Part shown: in pieces, positions 26,740-34,984 of the stretch
How the letters are laid out: every line of letters starts with the position of its first letter
Position numbering within the stretch: position 1 is the stretch's first letter
Translations under genes and position numbers: made by a program
Origin: Flavobacteriaceae bacterium
GTDB taxonomy: Bacteria > Bacteroidota > Bacteroidia > Flavobacteriales > Flavobacteriaceae
NCBI GenBank assembly: GCA_002697255.1
Contig: NZUH01000028.1
Location: 1 to 41,142 of the forward strand
Reading direction: 5' to 3'
DNA: 41,142 nt
Notes under the pieces: model-generated
What the model was told of the DNA's origin: nothing
The model's database searches: none
What the model saw: only the letters and a program-made list of their open reading frames with translations

Positions 26740-27719
26740 ATACTTTTATTTCTGTTTATGAAAGGTAATATAAATAGAGATAACCCCCCAAAAATAATAA
26801 CCATCATAGTTTGAGATAGCCACATGACCCAGCCAAAAGCCAAGCCAGTTGCTGACTGAACTCCATACCAACCTAAAGATTCCTCAACAGCTAAAGGGTA
26901 AATCCCTATCCCTCCATTTGAAAAAACTATTGATAATGCTGCAAGTGTAAAAGAAATCATTAATTGTAGGAATCCAATTTCATGTAATTCTGAAAATGCT
27001 TTAGAAGTAACATAAAACATTAATATATACATTAGCCATATAAACATGGTATGTAGAATAAATTCATTTCTTTTTTTCATTTTAAATATTACCATTAATC
27101 CATCAGACAATCCTCTAAAAAAAGAAATGATTTTTTTATAAATGTTAAATCTACTTAAGAAAAGAAATAGAAAAAAAGAAATTAAAAAAAAGGAAATAAT
27201 TATAAATAAAATTGATGATAAATTTAATGTTGAAATTATAGAAAATAACTCTTCTGAAATTCTATTAAACTCAGTTATTAGTCCAATAATTATTATTAAA
27301 ATAATGCAAAGTATATCAATAACTCTTTCAGCTACAATAGTACCAATTGCTTTTTCAAAAGGTATTTTTTCGTATTTTGATATCATTGTTCCTCTAGCGA
27401 CGTCTCCAGCTCTTGGTATTGTATAATTAATGAGATATGCAGAAAAAACGGTCAAAGTACTGTTTATAAAGCCTAGTTTATATCCTAATGGTTCGATTAA
27501 AAATTTCCATCTATATGATCTAGATATGTGACTTAAGGCTCCAAGCATAATTCCCGCCGAAACCCACAGATAATTTATTTTTGTAAAATATTGACTGAAG
27601 TCAGAAAAACTAATTTTTTTAAAAGAATATACAACACAAAAAAGCCCAATTAGGATGGGGAGCAAAATTTTAAATAATTTTTTGAAATTATTATACAAAC
27701 GTTTTTTATTATTATTCAA
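26736..27719 (-). CDS. Flippase-like domain membrane protein (LPG synthase TM family, UPF0104)
   Basis: This 327-residue integral membrane protein has about eight hydrophobic helices and the family motifs AYLINYTIPRAGDVARG and EKIPFEKAIGTIVAERVID. The last helices carry FSNGGIGIYPLAVEESLGWYG. The family matches the flippase part of MprF and many stand-alone proteins that probably move lipid-linked substrates; no MprF synthase domain is present. The reading frame has no ATG before the first helix, and the best start is TTG at 27719-27717, two bases after the panD stop. The gene's 3' end overlaps the esterase-fold gene by 4 bases (ATGA). Family firm, substrate unknown. Confidence 0.88.
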   Translation of the reverse strand: MNNNKKRLYNNFKKLFKILLPILIGLFCVVYSFKKISFSDFSQYFTKINYLWVSAGIMLGALSHISRSYRWKFLIEPLGYKLGFINSTLTVFSAYLINYTIPRAGDVARGTMISKYEKIPFEKAIGTIVAERVIDILCIILIIIIGLITEFNRISEELFSIISTLNLSSILFIIISFFLISFFLFLFLSRFNIYKKIISFFRGLSDGLMVIFKMKKRNEFILHTMFIWLMYILMFYVTSKAFSELHEIGFLQLMISFTLAALSIVFSNGGIGIYPLAVEESLGWYGVQSATGLAFGWVMWLSQTMMVIIFGGLSLFILPFINRNKSI

Positions 27720-27721
27720 TT

Positions 27722-28072
27722 TTATGTCAATAAATTATTTTCTTCATTTGGAAATATTATACTTGGTTTGAATTTTTTTGCAACTTCAAAATTCATGGAA
27801 GCATAAGTGATCAAAATCAAAATATCGCCTACATTTACTTTTCTAGCTGCTGCACCATTAACAGTAATCTCACCAGTTCCTTTTGCGCCAGGAATTACAT
27901 AAGTTTCAAATCTTTCACCGTTGTTATTGTTGACAATTTGTATTTTTTCTCCCTCAATAATATTTGCTGCATTCATCAGGTCTTTATCAATGGTAATACT
28001 TCCAATATAGTCAAGATTTGCAGCAGTTACCTTTACCCTATGAATTTTAGATTTTACAATTTCAATATTCAT
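27722..28072 (-). CDS. panD: Aspartate 1-decarboxylase
   Basis: This 116-residue enzyme makes beta-alanine from aspartate for pantothenate and coenzyme A. The self-cleavage site G24-S25 is present in DYIGSITID; cleavage makes the pyruvoyl group that catalyses decarboxylation. Other family motifs are [47 protein letters not shown] and DILILITYA. Length is typical. It lies 6 bases downstream of panC, so its product feeds the next step directly. Confidence 0.97.
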   Translation of the reverse strand: MNIEIVKSKIHRVKVTAANLDYIGSITIDKDLMNAANIIEGEKIQIVNNNNGERFETYVIPGAKGTGEITVNGAAARKVNVGDILILITYASMNFEVAKKFKPSIIFPNEENNLLT

Positions 28073-28078
28073 ATAAAG

Positions 28079-28927
28079 TTAGTATAGTTTTATATTATCA
28101 ATTAATCTTACGCCTGACACATCAGCCGCTATAAATGCGCGATATTTTTTGTTTTTATCCTTTGTTTTAATGGGTTTTAAATCTTTTTCATCAGCTATAA
28201 TAAAGTATTCTATTTTTATTTCTGAAAATTCAGAAAGAAAATGTCTGACTTTATTATAAATTTTTTCAAAATTTAAAGTATCAAAATTTTCTTTTACAAA
28301 ATTAAGTGCTTTAAACAAATTTGTAGCAATTTTTTGTGAAGAAATATCTAATTTTTTATTTCTTGAGCTAAGTGCTAAGCCATCATCTGTTCTAATAGTT
28401 TTACACCTAATAATATTTAAATTAAATCCTAAATTAGATACAAAATATTCAACAATTCTTAGTTGTTGAAAATCTTTTTCGCCAAAATAAACATTATCGG
28501 GTTTAACTAAATCAAATAACTTTTGAAGAATCGTTGCAACTCCTTGAAAATGATTTTTTCTAAACTTACCTTCCATATATTTATCAAGTCCGCCAAAACT
28601 AAATACATTAGAAACAATATTTCCAGAATAAATCTCCTCTGAGCTAGGATTAAATAAAATTAAATTTTCTGAAATTATTTTTAACGAATTAATGTCTTTT
28701 TTTAAATCTGAAGGGTAAGAAAATAAATCATTTTGATTATTAAATTGAGTGGGGTTTATAAAAATTGATATAATTGATAAATCATTCTCACTTATAGATC
28801 TACTAATTAAAGAAAAATGACCGTCATGTAAAGCTCCCATTGTTGGTATAAAACCAATTTTCTTTTTTTTGTTTTTAAGTTTTCTTAAATAATTTTTAAA
28901 TTCAACAATTTTTTTAAAAATGATCAT
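28079..28927 (-). CDS. panC: Pantothenate synthetase
   Basis: This 282-residue cytoplasmic enzyme joins pantoate and beta-alanine using ATP. Motifs: GFIPTMGALHDGHFSLI with the nucleotide-binding HxGH (HDGH), INPTQFN, YFGEKDFQQLRIV, and the KMSKS-like ALSSRNKKL. Length is normal. It heads a minus-strand operon with panD and is divergent from the GT5-like gene, with 103 bases between the two starts. Neither panB nor panE is in the window. Confidence 0.97.
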   Translation of the reverse strand: MIIFKKIVEFKNYLRKLKNKKKKIGFIPTMGALHDGHFSLISRSISENDLSIISIFINPTQFNNQNDLFSYPSDLKKDINSLKIISENLILFNPSSEEIYSGNIVSNVFSFGGLDKYMEGKFRKNHFQGVATILQKLFDLVKPDNVYFGEKDFQQLRIVEYFVSNLGFNLNIIRCKTIRTDDGLALSSRNKKLDISSQKIATNLFKALNFVKENFDTLNFEKIYNKVRHFLSEFSEIKIEYFIIADEKDLKPIKTKDKNKKYRAFIAADVSGVRLIDNIKLY

Positions 28928-28963
28928 TTTAATAAAAATTTAACAGCATGTAAACTTAATACA

Positions 28964-28996
28964 TTGCAATTAATCTACATAATTTTTGTAATTTTG
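28964..28996 (+). promoter_or_regulatory. Flavobacterial-type promoter for the GT5-like / DUF4270 transcript
   Basis: TAATTTTG at 28989-28996 is an exact match to the Bacteroidota -7 element TAnnTTTG. A TTG at 28964-28966 lies 22 bases upstream, near the usual -33 spacing. The ATG follows at 29031, giving a leader of roughly 25-30 bases. It lies in the shared panC intergenic region. Confidence 0.5.
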
Positions 28997-29030
28997 CTTC
29001 CTCTTAGGGGCACTTCAAATTAATGAATTA

Positions 29031-29843
29031 ATGAAAAATAGAAAGATTTTATATGTATCCTCTGAAGTTGTACCATATCTTCCTGAGTCTGAAATATCAA
29101 AAATGTCTTTTGAAATACCAAAAATGGTTAATAAACAAGGGGGGCAAATTAGGATTTTTATGCCTCGATATGGTAATATTAATGAAAGAAGGCATCAATT
29201 ACATGAGGTGATCAGGTTGTCAGGCCTAAATCTTGTAGTTAATGATCTTGATATGCCTTTAATCATTAAGGTAGCTTCCATCCCTAAAGAGAGAATACAG
29301 GTTTACTTCATTGATAATGAAGAATACTTTAAAAGAAAAGCAACATACTCAGATTCTGAAGACAAACTATTTAAAGATAATGATGAAAGGGCTATTTTCT
29401 TTGCAAAGGGTGTGTTTGAAACTATTAAAAGGTTAAACTGGCCACCTGATATAATTCATGTTCACGGTTGGATGGCTGCATTATTACCTCTTTATTTAAA
29501 GCAGATCTATAATGATGAGCCAATCTTCAAAAATAGTAAAATTGTTACCTCACTATATGGAAACGAATTTGACAAATCCCTTAATAAGGAAATGATTAAT
29601 AAAATTTTATTTGATGAAATTGAAGAAAAATATGTAAGTGATTTAAAAGATCCAACATATGAAAATCTTATGAAAATTGCAATGAATTCATCCGACGGAG
29701 TAATTGTTGGCTCAGAGAATGTTTCAAAAAAAATTAATAAATTTTTAAGTAATTATAAAAAGCCTGTATTAGATTATCATTCTTTAGATTCTTTTTCAGA
29801 CCCATACTTAGAGTTTTACAATAACTTATTTCATAAAAAATGA
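29031..29843 (+). CDS. Truncated GT5-like protein (glycogen/starch synthase N-domain only)
   Basis: The 270-residue protein matches the N-terminal Rossmann half of glycogen synthase: KILYVSSEVVPY, IRIFMPRYGNINERRH, ERAIFFAKGVFE and PPDIIHVHGWMAALLPLYL. Full enzymes are about 480 residues; the whole C-terminal nucleotide-sugar half is absent. The N-terminal KTGGL loop that binds ADP-glucose is also missing: the corresponding region reads YLPESEISKM (16-25). It therefore should not make glycogen alone. The gene is intact, starts from a good promoter, and is overlapped 4 bases by the next gene, so it is not a pseudogene. A binding or regulatory role, perhaps linked to the neighbouring glmS, is open. 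Confidence 0.8.
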   Translation: MKNRKILYVSSEVVPYLPESEISKMSFEIPKMVNKQGGQIRIFMPRYGNINERRHQLHEVIRLSGLNLVVNDLDMPLIIKVASIPKERIQVYFIDNEEYFKRKATYSDSEDKLFKDNDERAIFFAKGVFETIKRLNWPPDIIHVHGWMAALLPLYLKQIYNDEPIFKNSKIVTSLYGNEFDKSLNKEMINKILFDEIEEKYVSDLKDPTYENLMKIAMNSSDGVIVGSENVSKKINKFLSNYKKPVLDYHSLDSFSDPYLEFYNNLFHKK

Positions 29844-31474
29844 AATTAAATTTTATTAAAATATTGGTTTTCACTTTTGTTTTTTCTTCTTGTGAAAAAG
29901 AATTTTCAAGTTTTGATTCTGAGGTTATTAATTCTGAAAATGCTATAAATTTTTCTACAAATAGTATCGAATACTCTTTAACCAATAGATCCGAAATGGT
30001 AAATCCAGTTCAATCAAATAATTTACCTTCATTTTTATTAGGAAGTTATTATCACCCTCAGTTTGGAACATTTAGAAGTAATTTTGTCGGGCAAATGGTT
30101 CCTGCAGAATATAATCACGATTTTGGTGATAATGTAGTCCTTGATTCAGTTGTTTTAACAATTCCTTACTATTCAAGAGGAATTGATACCAGTGAAGAAG
30201 GTGATATTACTTATGAAACTGATTCTATATATGGTAATTCACCGATAAAAATTTCAGTGTATAAAAATAATTTTTTTCTCAGAACTTTTGATCCGTTTAG
30301 CGATTTTGGAACAAATCAGAAATACTTTTCTAATGGATCATTATCATCGAGTGAATTTATTGACCCTAATCAGTTAGAAGGAGAATTGCTTTTTGAAATT
30401 GATAATTTTATCCCTAGTTCAGATCAAATAAACTTAACACAAATTGATACTTCAGGAAATACCTTTATTTCTCAAAAACTAGCCCCAGCACTAAGATTTA
30501 AACTTGACAATCCAAATGGAAATTTTTGGGAAGTTAATTTTTTTGAAAATGAGCAAGACCAAGTTTTAACTAATGAACCTAATTTTAAAAATTTCTTTAG
30601 AGGTCTATATATTAAAGTTGAAGATATTGCAGGAGATGGTTCCATGATGTTGTTAAACTTAGCATCTTCTAATTCAAAACTTACTATTCATTATACTTCA
30701 GATAATACGACCATCGGAGATGGTGACACCGATTCTACCGATGAAATTGAAACTAATCAGCACGAATATGTGATTAATTTTTCTGGAAATTTGGTTAATA
30801 TATTTGAAAATCAGGATTTTATAGATCTTACTCCAATTGATCAAAGCCAAGGAAATGAAGATATATTTCTTAAAGGAGGTGAAGGTATTATTTCAACTTT
30901 AGACTTATTTTCAGGTACAATATTAAATGATTTGGGTGAAGAAGTAAATGAATTTGAACATTTTAAAGAATTCTTTTACGATGATATATCTGACCAACCT
31001 AAAAGAATAATAAATGAAGCATTTATTGAGTTTTATGTAAATCAAAATTTCCCTAACAATGACGAGCCAGAAAGAATTTACATTTATAATTATGAACAAA
31101 ATTCTGCTTTAATAGATTATTTTCTAGATCAGTCAGTAAGCTCAACAACGATTAATGCTAAAATCAATCATCTTGTTCCGCTTGTCAGAGATAGTCTTTC
31201 AGATAATAGAGGGATAAAATATAAAATAAGAATAACTGAACATCTTAATAATTTAATCCTTAGAGATTCCACTAACGCAGAGTTAGCAATTGGTGTTATT
31301 TCTGATATTGCTTCGGTTCAAAATTTTAAAATTTTAGATAATCAAAGTGAAGATAAAAGCATGGCCTCTGGAATTATATTAAGTCCAAAAGGAACCATAC
31401 TTCACGGTAATTTAAGTTTAGAGGTTGAAAAAAGACCTAAAATTAAAGTTTATTATACTGAACCTGAAGATTAA
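29840..31474 (+). CDS. DUF4270 family lipoprotein
   Basis: The 544-residue protein has a lipoprotein signal with the modified Cys at C18 (FVFSSCEKEFSS). The DUF4270 body follows: NPVQSNNLPSFLLGSYYHPQFG, VVLDSVVLTIPYYSRG, then repeated beta-strand pairs and a C-terminal LSLEVEKRPKIKVYYTEP. DUF4270 proteins are a large envelope family of Bacteroidota with no assigned reaction. The start codon overlaps the stop of the GT5-like gene (ATGA), so translation is coupled. The GT5-like/DUF4270/glmS order is one I recognise from other flavobacteria, which suggests an envelope precursor link, but no function can be stated. Confidence 0.88.
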   Translation: MKLNFIKILVFTFVFSSCEKEFSSFDSEVINSENAINFSTNSIEYSLTNRSEMVNPVQSNNLPSFLLGSYYHPQFGTFRSNFVGQMVPAEYNHDFGDNVVLDSVVLTIPYYSRGIDTSEEGDITYETDSIYGNSPIKISVYKNNFFLRTFDPFSDFGTNQKYFSNGSLSSSEFIDPNQLEGELLFEIDNFIPSSDQINLTQIDTSGNTFISQKLAPALRFKLDNPNGNFWEVNFFENEQDQVLTNEPNFKNFFRGLYIKVEDIAGDGSMMLLNLASSNSKLTIHYTSDNTTIGDGDTDSTDEIETNQHEYVINFSGNLVNIFENQDFIDLTPIDQSQGNEDIFLKGGEGIISTLDLFSGTILNDLGEEVNEFEHFKEFFYDDISDQPKRIINEAFIEFYVNQNFPNNDEPERIYIYNYEQNSALIDYFLDQSVSSTTINAKINHLVPLVRDSLSDNRGIKYKIRITEHLNNLILRDSTNAELAIGVISDIASVQNFKILDNQSEDKSMASGIILSPKGTILHGNLSLEVEKRPKIKVYYTEPED

Positions 31475-31539
31475 ATTATTTTTCAAATTTTGAACCTAAA
31501 CTTATTTAAGTTTAAAATCAATCAAATGTTTACAATTAT

Positions 31540-33387
31540 ATGTGTGGTATTGTCGGATATTTAGGAGTTAAAGAATCATTACCTATAATTTTGAATGGCC
31601 TAAAGAGGCTGGAATATCGTGGATATGATAGCGCGGGAGTTGCAGTTTTTAACGGTTCAAATATAGCATCTTGTAAATCAAAAGGGAAGATAAGTAAACT
31701 TGAAAAAAGTTTAAATAAAAGAAAAAATTTAAATGGTAATATAGGTATTGGTCACACTCGATGGGCAACGCATGGTGCGCCTAATAATATAAATGCTCAT
31801 CCACAATTTTCAAATTCCAATAAAATTTGTTTAGTTCATAATGGTATCATTGAAAATTACTCAACAATAAAACAAAAACTTTTAAAAGAAGGATTTTCAT
31901 TTAAATCAGAAACTGATACAGAAGTTCTTGTGAATTTAATTGAATATGTCAAAATTAAAGAGAATGTCAAATTAGGAGAAGCTGTACAAATGGCTTTAAA
32001 CCAAGCTATAGGTGCTTATGCAATAGCTGCTATTGACAGTGACAAGCCAGATGAAATAGTAGTTGCTAAATTGGGAAGTCCTTTATGCATTGGAATCGGA
32101 AATAATGAGTATTATATTGGAAGTGATGTTACCCCGTTTATAGAATTTACAAAAGATGTTGTTTATCTTAAAGATGGTGAATTGGCAATAATAAGAAGTC
32201 ATAAAGAAACCATTTTCAGAAAAATTTCAGATGATTCACTTGTTTCTCCAACAATTAACAAATTAGAGATTAGTCTTGATAAAATTGAAAAACAAGGTTT
32301 TGATCATTACATGTTAAAAGAAATATTCGAACAGCCTAAAGCTATAAAAGACACTTTGAGAGGTAGGCTTAATTTGTCTAAAGGATTAATAAAATTGTCC
32401 GGAATGGATGATTTTATTAATAAATTTTTAACCACAAATAAAATTACAATAATTGCATGTGGAACATCTTGGCACTCTGCCCTTATAGCAGAGTATATGT
32501 TTGAAAAAATTGCAAAAATTTCTGTAGAAGTAGAGTATGCTTCAGAATTTAGATATCGAGACCCAATAATAAATAAAAACGATATAATAATTGCTATATC
32601 TCAATCTGGGGAAACAGCAGATACTTTAGCTGCTATAAAATTAGCAAAATCAAAAGGAGCATATATATATGGAGTTTGCAATGTTGTAGGATCATCGATT
32701 GCTAGAGAATCTAATTCTGGATCCTATACGCATGCAGGTCCTGAAATTGGGGTTGCGTCAACTAAAGCATTTACAACGCAAATGATAATATTATACTTAA
32801 TGGCTGTTAAGTTAAGCAGAGCAAAAGGTATTATTTCTGAAAAAATATTTCATAAATATTTAATCGAAATTTCATCAATAGATAAAAAAGTTTTAAAAAC
32901 CCTTGCGTTAAATAATAGTATTAAAAAAATTGCTAAAAAATTTAAATCCTCTAAAAATTGTTTATACTTAGGTAGGGGATATAATTTTCCTATAGCCCTA
33001 GAAGGCGCTTTAAAACTTAAAGAAATTTCCTACATACACGCAGAAGGCTATCCAGCAGCAGAAATGAAACACGGACCAATAGCATTGATTGATAAAGATA
33101 TGCCCACTATTGTAATTGCAACTAACAAAATTAATTATGATAAAATTGTTAGTAATATTCAGGAAATAAAATCAAGAAAAGGAAAAATTATTGCTATTGT
33201 TTCAGAAGGGGATATAGAGGTGAAAAAAATTGCAGATTTCGTAATTGAAGTTCCTGATAGTATCGAGTCAATTACCCCTTTTATTACGGTAATTCCTCTT
33301 CAATTACTTTCTTATCATATTGCAGTAATGCTTGATAGAGATGTTGATCAGCCCAGAAATTTAGCCAAATCTGTTACAGTGGAGTGA
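31540..33387 (+). CDS. glmS: Glutamine-fructose-6-phosphate aminotransferase (isomerizing)
   Basis: This 615-residue enzyme makes glucosamine 6-phosphate from fructose 6-phosphate and glutamine, the first step toward UDP-GlcNAc for peptidoglycan and lipopolysaccharide. The start is fixed by MCGIVGYLG: Cys2 becomes the N-terminal nucleophile of the glutaminase domain. Further motifs are RLEYRGYDSAGVA, GHTRWATHGAP, CGTSWHSAL, SQSGETADT, a second SIS domain with LGRGYNFPIALEGALKLKE, HAEGYPAAEMKHGPIALI, and the C-terminal DQPRNLAKSVTVE. All are intact and length is standard. The 65-base gap to the DUF4270 gene holds no glmS riboswitch that I can see. Confidence 0.98.
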   Translation: MCGIVGYLGVKESLPIILNGLKRLEYRGYDSAGVAVFNGSNIASCKSKGKISKLEKSLNKRKNLNGNIGIGHTRWATHGAPNNINAHPQFSNSNKICLVHNGIIENYSTIKQKLLKEGFSFKSETDTEVLVNLIEYVKIKENVKLGEAVQMALNQAIGAYAIAAIDSDKPDEIVVAKLGSPLCIGIGNNEYYIGSDVTPFIEFTKDVVYLKDGELAIIRSHKETIFRKISDDSLVSPTINKLEISLDKIEKQGFDHYMLKEIFEQPKAIKDTLRGRLNLSKGLIKLSGMDDFINKFLTTNKITIIACGTSWHSALIAEYMFEKIAKISVEVEYASEFRYRDPIINKNDIIIAISQSGETADTLAAIKLAKSKGAYIYGVCNVVGSSIARESNSGSYTHAGPEIGVASTKAFTTQMIILYLMAVKLSRAKGIISEKIFHKYLIEISSIDKKVLKTLALNNSIKKIAKKFKSSKNCLYLGRGYNFPIALEGALKLKEISYIHAEGYPAAEMKHGPIALIDKDMPTIVIATNKINYDKIVSNIQEIKSRKGKIIAIVSEGDIEVKKIADFVIEVPDSIESITPFITVIPLQLLSYHIAVMLDRDVDQPRNLAKSVTVE

Positions 33388-33475
33388 TTTTTTCCAACAC
33401 AAACATTTGTACTCCTCAACGAAAAAAGTGAAATAGATTTTCTAACCTTTACTATTGTTTTAGTATTTTACAATA

Positions 33476-34201
33476 ATGGAATTAACAATAATAATATCAG
33501 GTCTAATTGGGTTTTTCATAAGTCTAATTGGGTTTTTCATAATCTCTTCTATTGTTAAATCCATTCGTAAAAAAGAAAGAGAATTAATAAGTTCTGTTAC
33601 ATCATTGAGTAGAGGAACGAATTCAGAATTGAATCTGATATTAAAATTATTGAAAAGTGGAATTCCACAAGTAACTATTTACCATGATTTATTAATAAAA
33701 AAAAATAACGGTAAGTTTTCACAAATAGATTTGGTATTAGTTACATCAGAGGGGATTATAGTTTTTGAAGTAAAGGATTATAGTGGATGGATATTCGGAA
33801 GTGGAAACAATACGAATTGGACTCAAATTCTCTCATATGGAAAAAGAAAGTATAAGTTTTATAATCCAATAAAACAAAATAACAATCACATTACAGAGTT
33901 AAGAAAAACCCTCAAACAATTTGAAAACATCCCTTTCTTCTCTTTAATCGTTTTCTTTGGTGATTGTGAATTAAAGGAAATAAACTATGTTCCAAAAGGA
34001 ACTTTCGTAGTTAAATCCCATAGAGTGTTTGAAGTTCTTAATTTGATTAAGAATGAAAATGAACCAACAGAATACACTAATAAAAGAGAGGTTGTAAATA
34101 AACTTAAAGAGTTGGTTTCATTGGGTGAGAATGTTGAATATCAGAAAAAACATATTGAAAATATTAAGGATATGGTTGGGAAAGATAGAATCTTTAAATG
34201 A
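33476..34201 (+). CDS. Membrane-anchored NERD (nuclease-related) domain protein
   Basis: The 241-residue protein has an N-terminal transmembrane segment (residues ~5-29) and a basic stretch (RKKER), then a NERD domain from ~45. The PD-(D/E)xK-like core is visible: D85 in QIDLVLV, then IIVFEVKDYSGW with E98 and K100. NERD proteins are related to restriction-type nucleases and occur with DNA-processing or defence functions, but many have unknown roles. Here it stands alone, with no obvious partner helicase or methylase. The anchor sequence contains an exact in-frame 21-bp tandem duplication. Nuclease activity is plausible because the core residues are kept; biological role unknown. Confidence 0.78.
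   Translation: MELTIIISGLIGFFISLIGFFIISSIVKSIRKKERELISSVTSLSRGTNSELNLILKLLKSGIPQVTIYHDLLIKKNNGKFSQIDLVLVTSEGIIVFEVKDYSGWIFGSGNNTNWTQILSYGKRKYKFYNPIKQNNNHITELRKTLKQFENIPFFSLIVFFGDCELKEINYVPKGTFVVKSHRVFEVLNLIKNENEPTEYTNKREVVNKLKELVSLGENVEYQKKHIENIKDMVGKDRIFK
33501..33542 (+). repeat. Perfect 21-bp tandem duplication inside the NERD gene
   Basis: Bases 33501-33521 and 33522-33542 are identical. The duplication is in frame and gives LIGFFI twice in the membrane anchor (GLIGFFISLIGFFIIS). No synonymous differences have accumulated, so it is recent or under conversion. Confidence 0.95.
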
Positions 34202-34537
34202 GGGGAGTTTTTCTTAGGGTTAAAACCTGATTCGACATAAAAACGGAGTAGATAGAGTTTTCTGAAAAAAGTTTTGTTCCATTTCCATTAAAATACCCCC
34301 ATCCCCCTCAATCATTCCAAATATTAAATAGAGTAAGATTCCTAAAATCTTAGAGGGTGATGAATGAAAAAATATGATTCTGTCTAAAGAATCTTAAATA
34401 CTCCTATTGTAAAATTTAAATACTCCTGATTTAAAATTATTCCTTTTTTTAATATTACCTGAGAACTAAATTTTAATATAGGGATATATTTTAATTTGTT
34501 TTGTGTTGGAATCGTTAAGTCTTTGACCGTTGAGTAA
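34202..34537. other. 336-base non-coding stretch
   Basis: No supported gene, tRNA or mobile element lies here. It holds a small inverted repeat (TAAGATT 34334-34340, loop CCTAA, AATCTTA 34346-34352) and a 12-base direct repeat TTAAATACTCCT at 34394-34405 and 34416-34427, exactly 22 bases apart. A C-rich patch (TACCCCCATCCCCCTC, near 34296-34311) is unusual for this genome. The region separates the ends of two convergent genes (NERD plus, MORN minus), so it should hold terminators, but I see no classical one. Confidence 0.6.
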
Positions 34538-34951
34538 TTATCTTATTTCATTAATCAACTCATTATCTTTCCAAATGCCTTTTTCAATAAATTTATCTCG
34601 TCCTATCCATATTCCCCAACCATCATAATTTCCATCTTTCCATTCACCAACGTATGTGCCCAACTTATAACCATTTTCGTCGAATAATTCTTCAGTCCCC
34701 CAACCATTTGGCCAACCATCTTCCCATTCACCTTGATAGACCCCCGTTAGCATCCCTTGATCATCATACAAGATTTCAGTTCCAATACCATCTTCAACAC
34801 CATTTATAAAAGATCCATCATAAATTGATCCGTCGCTATATAGATAAGAACCTACTCCGTTTTCACAATCTCCAGAAACACAACTTCCTTCGCTCTGAGA
34901 ATAAAAGATTAACGGAATATTTAAAAAACATATTAATAATATTTTTTTCAT
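34538..34951 (-). CDS. Secreted MORN-repeat protein
   Basis: The 137-residue protein has a signal peptide (ending LIFYSQ) and then about four MORN repeats: GVGSYLYSDGSIYDGSF, a unit ending YQGEWEDGWPNGWG, one ending YVGEWKDGNYDGWG, and a final KGIWKDN. MORN repeats form an elongated beta-hairpin stack that usually mediates protein or membrane contact. The signal peptide puts it in the periplasm or outside. It begins 33 bases after the serine protease gene ends and is on the same strand, so the two are probably co-transcribed. Function unknown; a partner or substrate-recognition protein for the protease is a guess. Confidence 0.8.
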   Translation of the reverse strand: MKKILLICFLNIPLIFYSQSEGSCVSGDCENGVGSYLYSDGSIYDGSFINGVEDGIGTEILYDDQGMLTGVYQGEWEDGWPNGWGTEELFDENGYKLGTYVGEWKDGNYDGWGIWIGRDKFIEKGIWKDNELINEIR

Positions 34952-34984
34952 TTTATTTATAGTTTTAAAATTTGTAATTAATTT

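Noticed and set aside
31475-31539. glmS ribozyme/riboswitch before glmS
   Set aside because: The 65-base gap is too short for the ribozyme, shows none of its GC-rich core, and the element is typical of Firmicutes.
33400-33420. ACAAA-CA-TTTGT as a terminator after glmS
   Set aside because: The stem is only 5 bp and no T-tract follows.
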